A stretch of DNA of 7,795 bases from Clostridia bacterium (GTDB taxonomy: Bacteria > Bacillota > Clostridia > HGM11327): assembly GCA_017935525.1 (NCBI GenBank), contig JAGBHJ010000157.1, forward strand, positions 1 through 7,795, in the 5' to 3' direction. The notes below the pieces were generated by a model. That model saw only the letters and a list, made by a program, of their open reading frames with translations. It did no database searches and was not told the origin of the DNA. How positions within the stretch are numbered: position 1 is the first letter of the stretch; every line of letters begins with the position of its first letter. Below are positions 7,098-7,795 of this stretch, one piece after another. The position numbers and the translations under genes are program-made.

Positions 7098-7117
7098 GCC
7101 GCAAAATTATCTGCGGC
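7098..7117 (-). promoter_or_regulatory. Leader stem-loop / possible operator palindrome
   Basis: A perfect 6-bp inverted repeat, GCCGCA and TGCGGC, separated by an 8-nt AU-rich loop. It lies about 13-32 nt downstream of the predicted transcription start and touches the ribosome-binding site. This is a typical place for a repressor operator or a translation-control hairpin. There is no U-tract after it, so it is not an intrinsic terminator. The repeat is directly seen; the function is inferred. Confidence 0.55.
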
Positions 7118-7136
7118 ACAATCGCTATTATATATT

Positions 7137-7165
7137 ATTATAACATTTTCGTCCTGTAATGTAAA
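7137..7165 (-). promoter_or_regulatory. SigA-type extended -10 promoter of the GRE operon
   Basis: In the minus-strand sense: -35 TTTACA (7165-7160, five of six consensus bases), a 17-nt spacer, and -10 TATAAT (7142-7137, perfect). A TG one base upstream of the -10 box makes an extended -10 element. The predicted start is near 7130. The boxes are close enough to consensus that, without a repressor, this should be a strong housekeeping promoter for the six downstream genes. Confidence 0.85.
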
Positions 7166-7171
7166 GTGTTT

Positions 7172-7795
7172 TTATTGCTTTGCCACATCAATTTTTTTGA
7201 TGAAAAGAGTATTATCTTCAACAGTAAATCTGACGTTGACGCCGCCGTAGCTCATGCCGTATTCTCTTGCAGGATCCGCAATATACGACGGTCTTGGGTC
7301 AAGGGACAAAAGATGCTTGACAACCCTTTGCTTGCTTTCATCCACAACACTCAAAAGGTTAGCCTCGTCAACTACGTCAAGCACGTGGTCAAGTCCGTCC
7401 CCTGCAAAGCCGTCAGTAGCATCGGGATGAGAATCGGTATACGCCAGGTATGGCTTGATGTCGTATATAGGAGTTCCGTTTAGCATATCCACTCCCGAAA
7501 CAATAATGCAAGGTCCGTTTTCGGCGGATATCTCCACGCTTTTCAATTTTACGGAGGATAAACCCACGGGGTTTGGTCTTAAGGGAGAGCGAGTGGCAAA
7601 AACGCCAACGGACTTATTTCCGCCCAATCTGGGAGGCCTTACCGTAGCGTGCCAACCGTCACGCACAAATCCAGAAAACTGCCATATTATCCACAAGTGG
7701 GAGAATTGCTCCAGTCCGCGCACAGCATCGAAATTTCTGTATTCGGGCTCAAACACGATCATCCCCACCGCATCCTCAACCATACCGCTTTGCCG
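7172..7795 (-). CDS. trmO: tRNA (N6-threonylcarbamoyladenosine(37)-N6)-methyltransferase TrmO, N-terminus off window
   Basis: 207 codons are present and the frame stays open through the right edge, so roughly 20-30 N-terminal residues are missing. The edge codons encode Arg-Gln-Ser-Gly, matching the family's PRQ-x-G element before the methyltransferase core. Seen: AVRGLEQFSHLWI, RPPRLGG, GVFATRSPLRPNPVGLS and GTPIYDIKPYL, the hallmarks of the TsaA/TrmO (formerly YaeB) fold. A C-terminal domain follows with DPRP and REYGM. The enzyme uses S-adenosylmethionine to methylate t6A37 of threonine tRNA to m6t6A, fine-tuning decoding; it is cytosolic. Met at 7783 is internal, not the start. The gene is a housekeeping neighbour with no metabolic link to the downstream operon, which has its own promoter. 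Confidence 0.93.
   Translation of the reverse strand, partial: RQSGMVEDAVGMIVFEPEYRNFDAVRGLEQFSHLWIIWQFSGFVRDGWHATVRPPRLGGNKSVGVFATRSPLRPNPVGLSSVKLKSVEISAENGPCIIVSGVDMLNGTPIYDIKPYLAYTDSHPDATDGFAGDGLDHVLDVVDEANLLSVVDESKQRVVKHLLSLDPRPSYIADPAREYGMSYGGVNVRFTVEDNTLFIKKIDVAKQ

Larger units (their letters stand above)
7084..7171 (-). promoter_or_regulatory. trmO-dehydrogenase intergenic region (operon control region)
   Basis: These 88 nt hold, in mRNA order, a promoter, a predicted start near 7130, a leader of about 46 nt with a GC stem-loop, and the ribosome-binding site. No Rho-independent terminator for trmO is visible: the -35 box starts only 6 nt past the trmO stop. Read-through from trmO therefore cannot be excluded. 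Confidence 0.75.

Noticed and set aside
7098..7117. The GC stem-loop as an intrinsic terminator for trmO
   Set aside because: It lies downstream of the promoter and is followed by a ribosome-binding site, not a U-tract.
7084..7119. An upstream GTG start for the dehydrogenase, adding 12 residues
   Set aside because: The added residues do not match the family N-terminus, and the strong GGAAGGAG site sits correctly only for ATG 7083.
1..7795. A bacterial microcompartment locus, as often accompanies GRE diol dehydratases and choline lyases
   Set aside because: No shell protein, aldehyde dehydrogenase or encapsulation peptide is visible in the window.

Overview
The window reads as part of the chromosome of an anaerobic, probably Gram-positive bacterium, most likely of class Clostridia (Bacillota). 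Three things point there: an oxygen-sensitive glycyl radical enzyme (GRE) with its radical-SAM activase, near-consensus SigA-type promoter boxes, and strong AAGGAG-type ribosome-binding sites. The taxonomic call is an inference from gene style, not from a marker gene. Every gene I accept lies on the minus strand; the plus strand holds only antisense frames.

In transcription order (high to low coordinates): (1) 7795-7172 is the 3' part of trmO (tsaA-type tRNA methyltransferase), running off the right edge. (2) 7165-7084 holds an extended -10 promoter, a leader with a 6-bp GC-rich stem-loop, and a strong ribosome-binding site. (3) 7083-1 is a tight six-gene operon: zinc-type alcohol/polyol dehydrogenase, FGGY carbohydrate kinase (xylulokinase-like), SMP-30/gluconolactonase-like beta-propeller, DeoC-type aldolase, two-[4Fe-4S]-domain GRE activase, and a GRE of the pyruvate formate-lyase-like superfamily. 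The GRE's last part, with the glycyl radical loop, lies beyond the left edge. Gaps inside the operon are -1, 12, 20, 14 and 74 nt. The widest gap, before the GRE, carries small inverted repeats around the GRE ribosome-binding site.

The operon looks like a catabolic pathway for a sugar, sugar alcohol or lactone, built around radical chemistry. The GRE is the most interesting part. It has the family scaffold, but its active-site cysteine sits in Gly-Cys-Asn-Trp instead of the Gly-Cys-Val-Glu typical of GRE dehydratases, decarboxylases and C-N/C-S lyases, and it lacks the Cys-Cys pair of pyruvate formate-lyase. Its substrate is therefore not predictable from known classes. One testable model is that the GRE, or the enzymes together, make a 2-deoxy-sugar. 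The kinase would phosphorylate it, DeoC would split it to glyceraldehyde 3-phosphate and acetaldehyde (or an analogue), and the dehydrogenase would balance redox. No transporter, regulator, microcompartment shell gene, RNA gene, insertion sequence or CRISPR array is visible.
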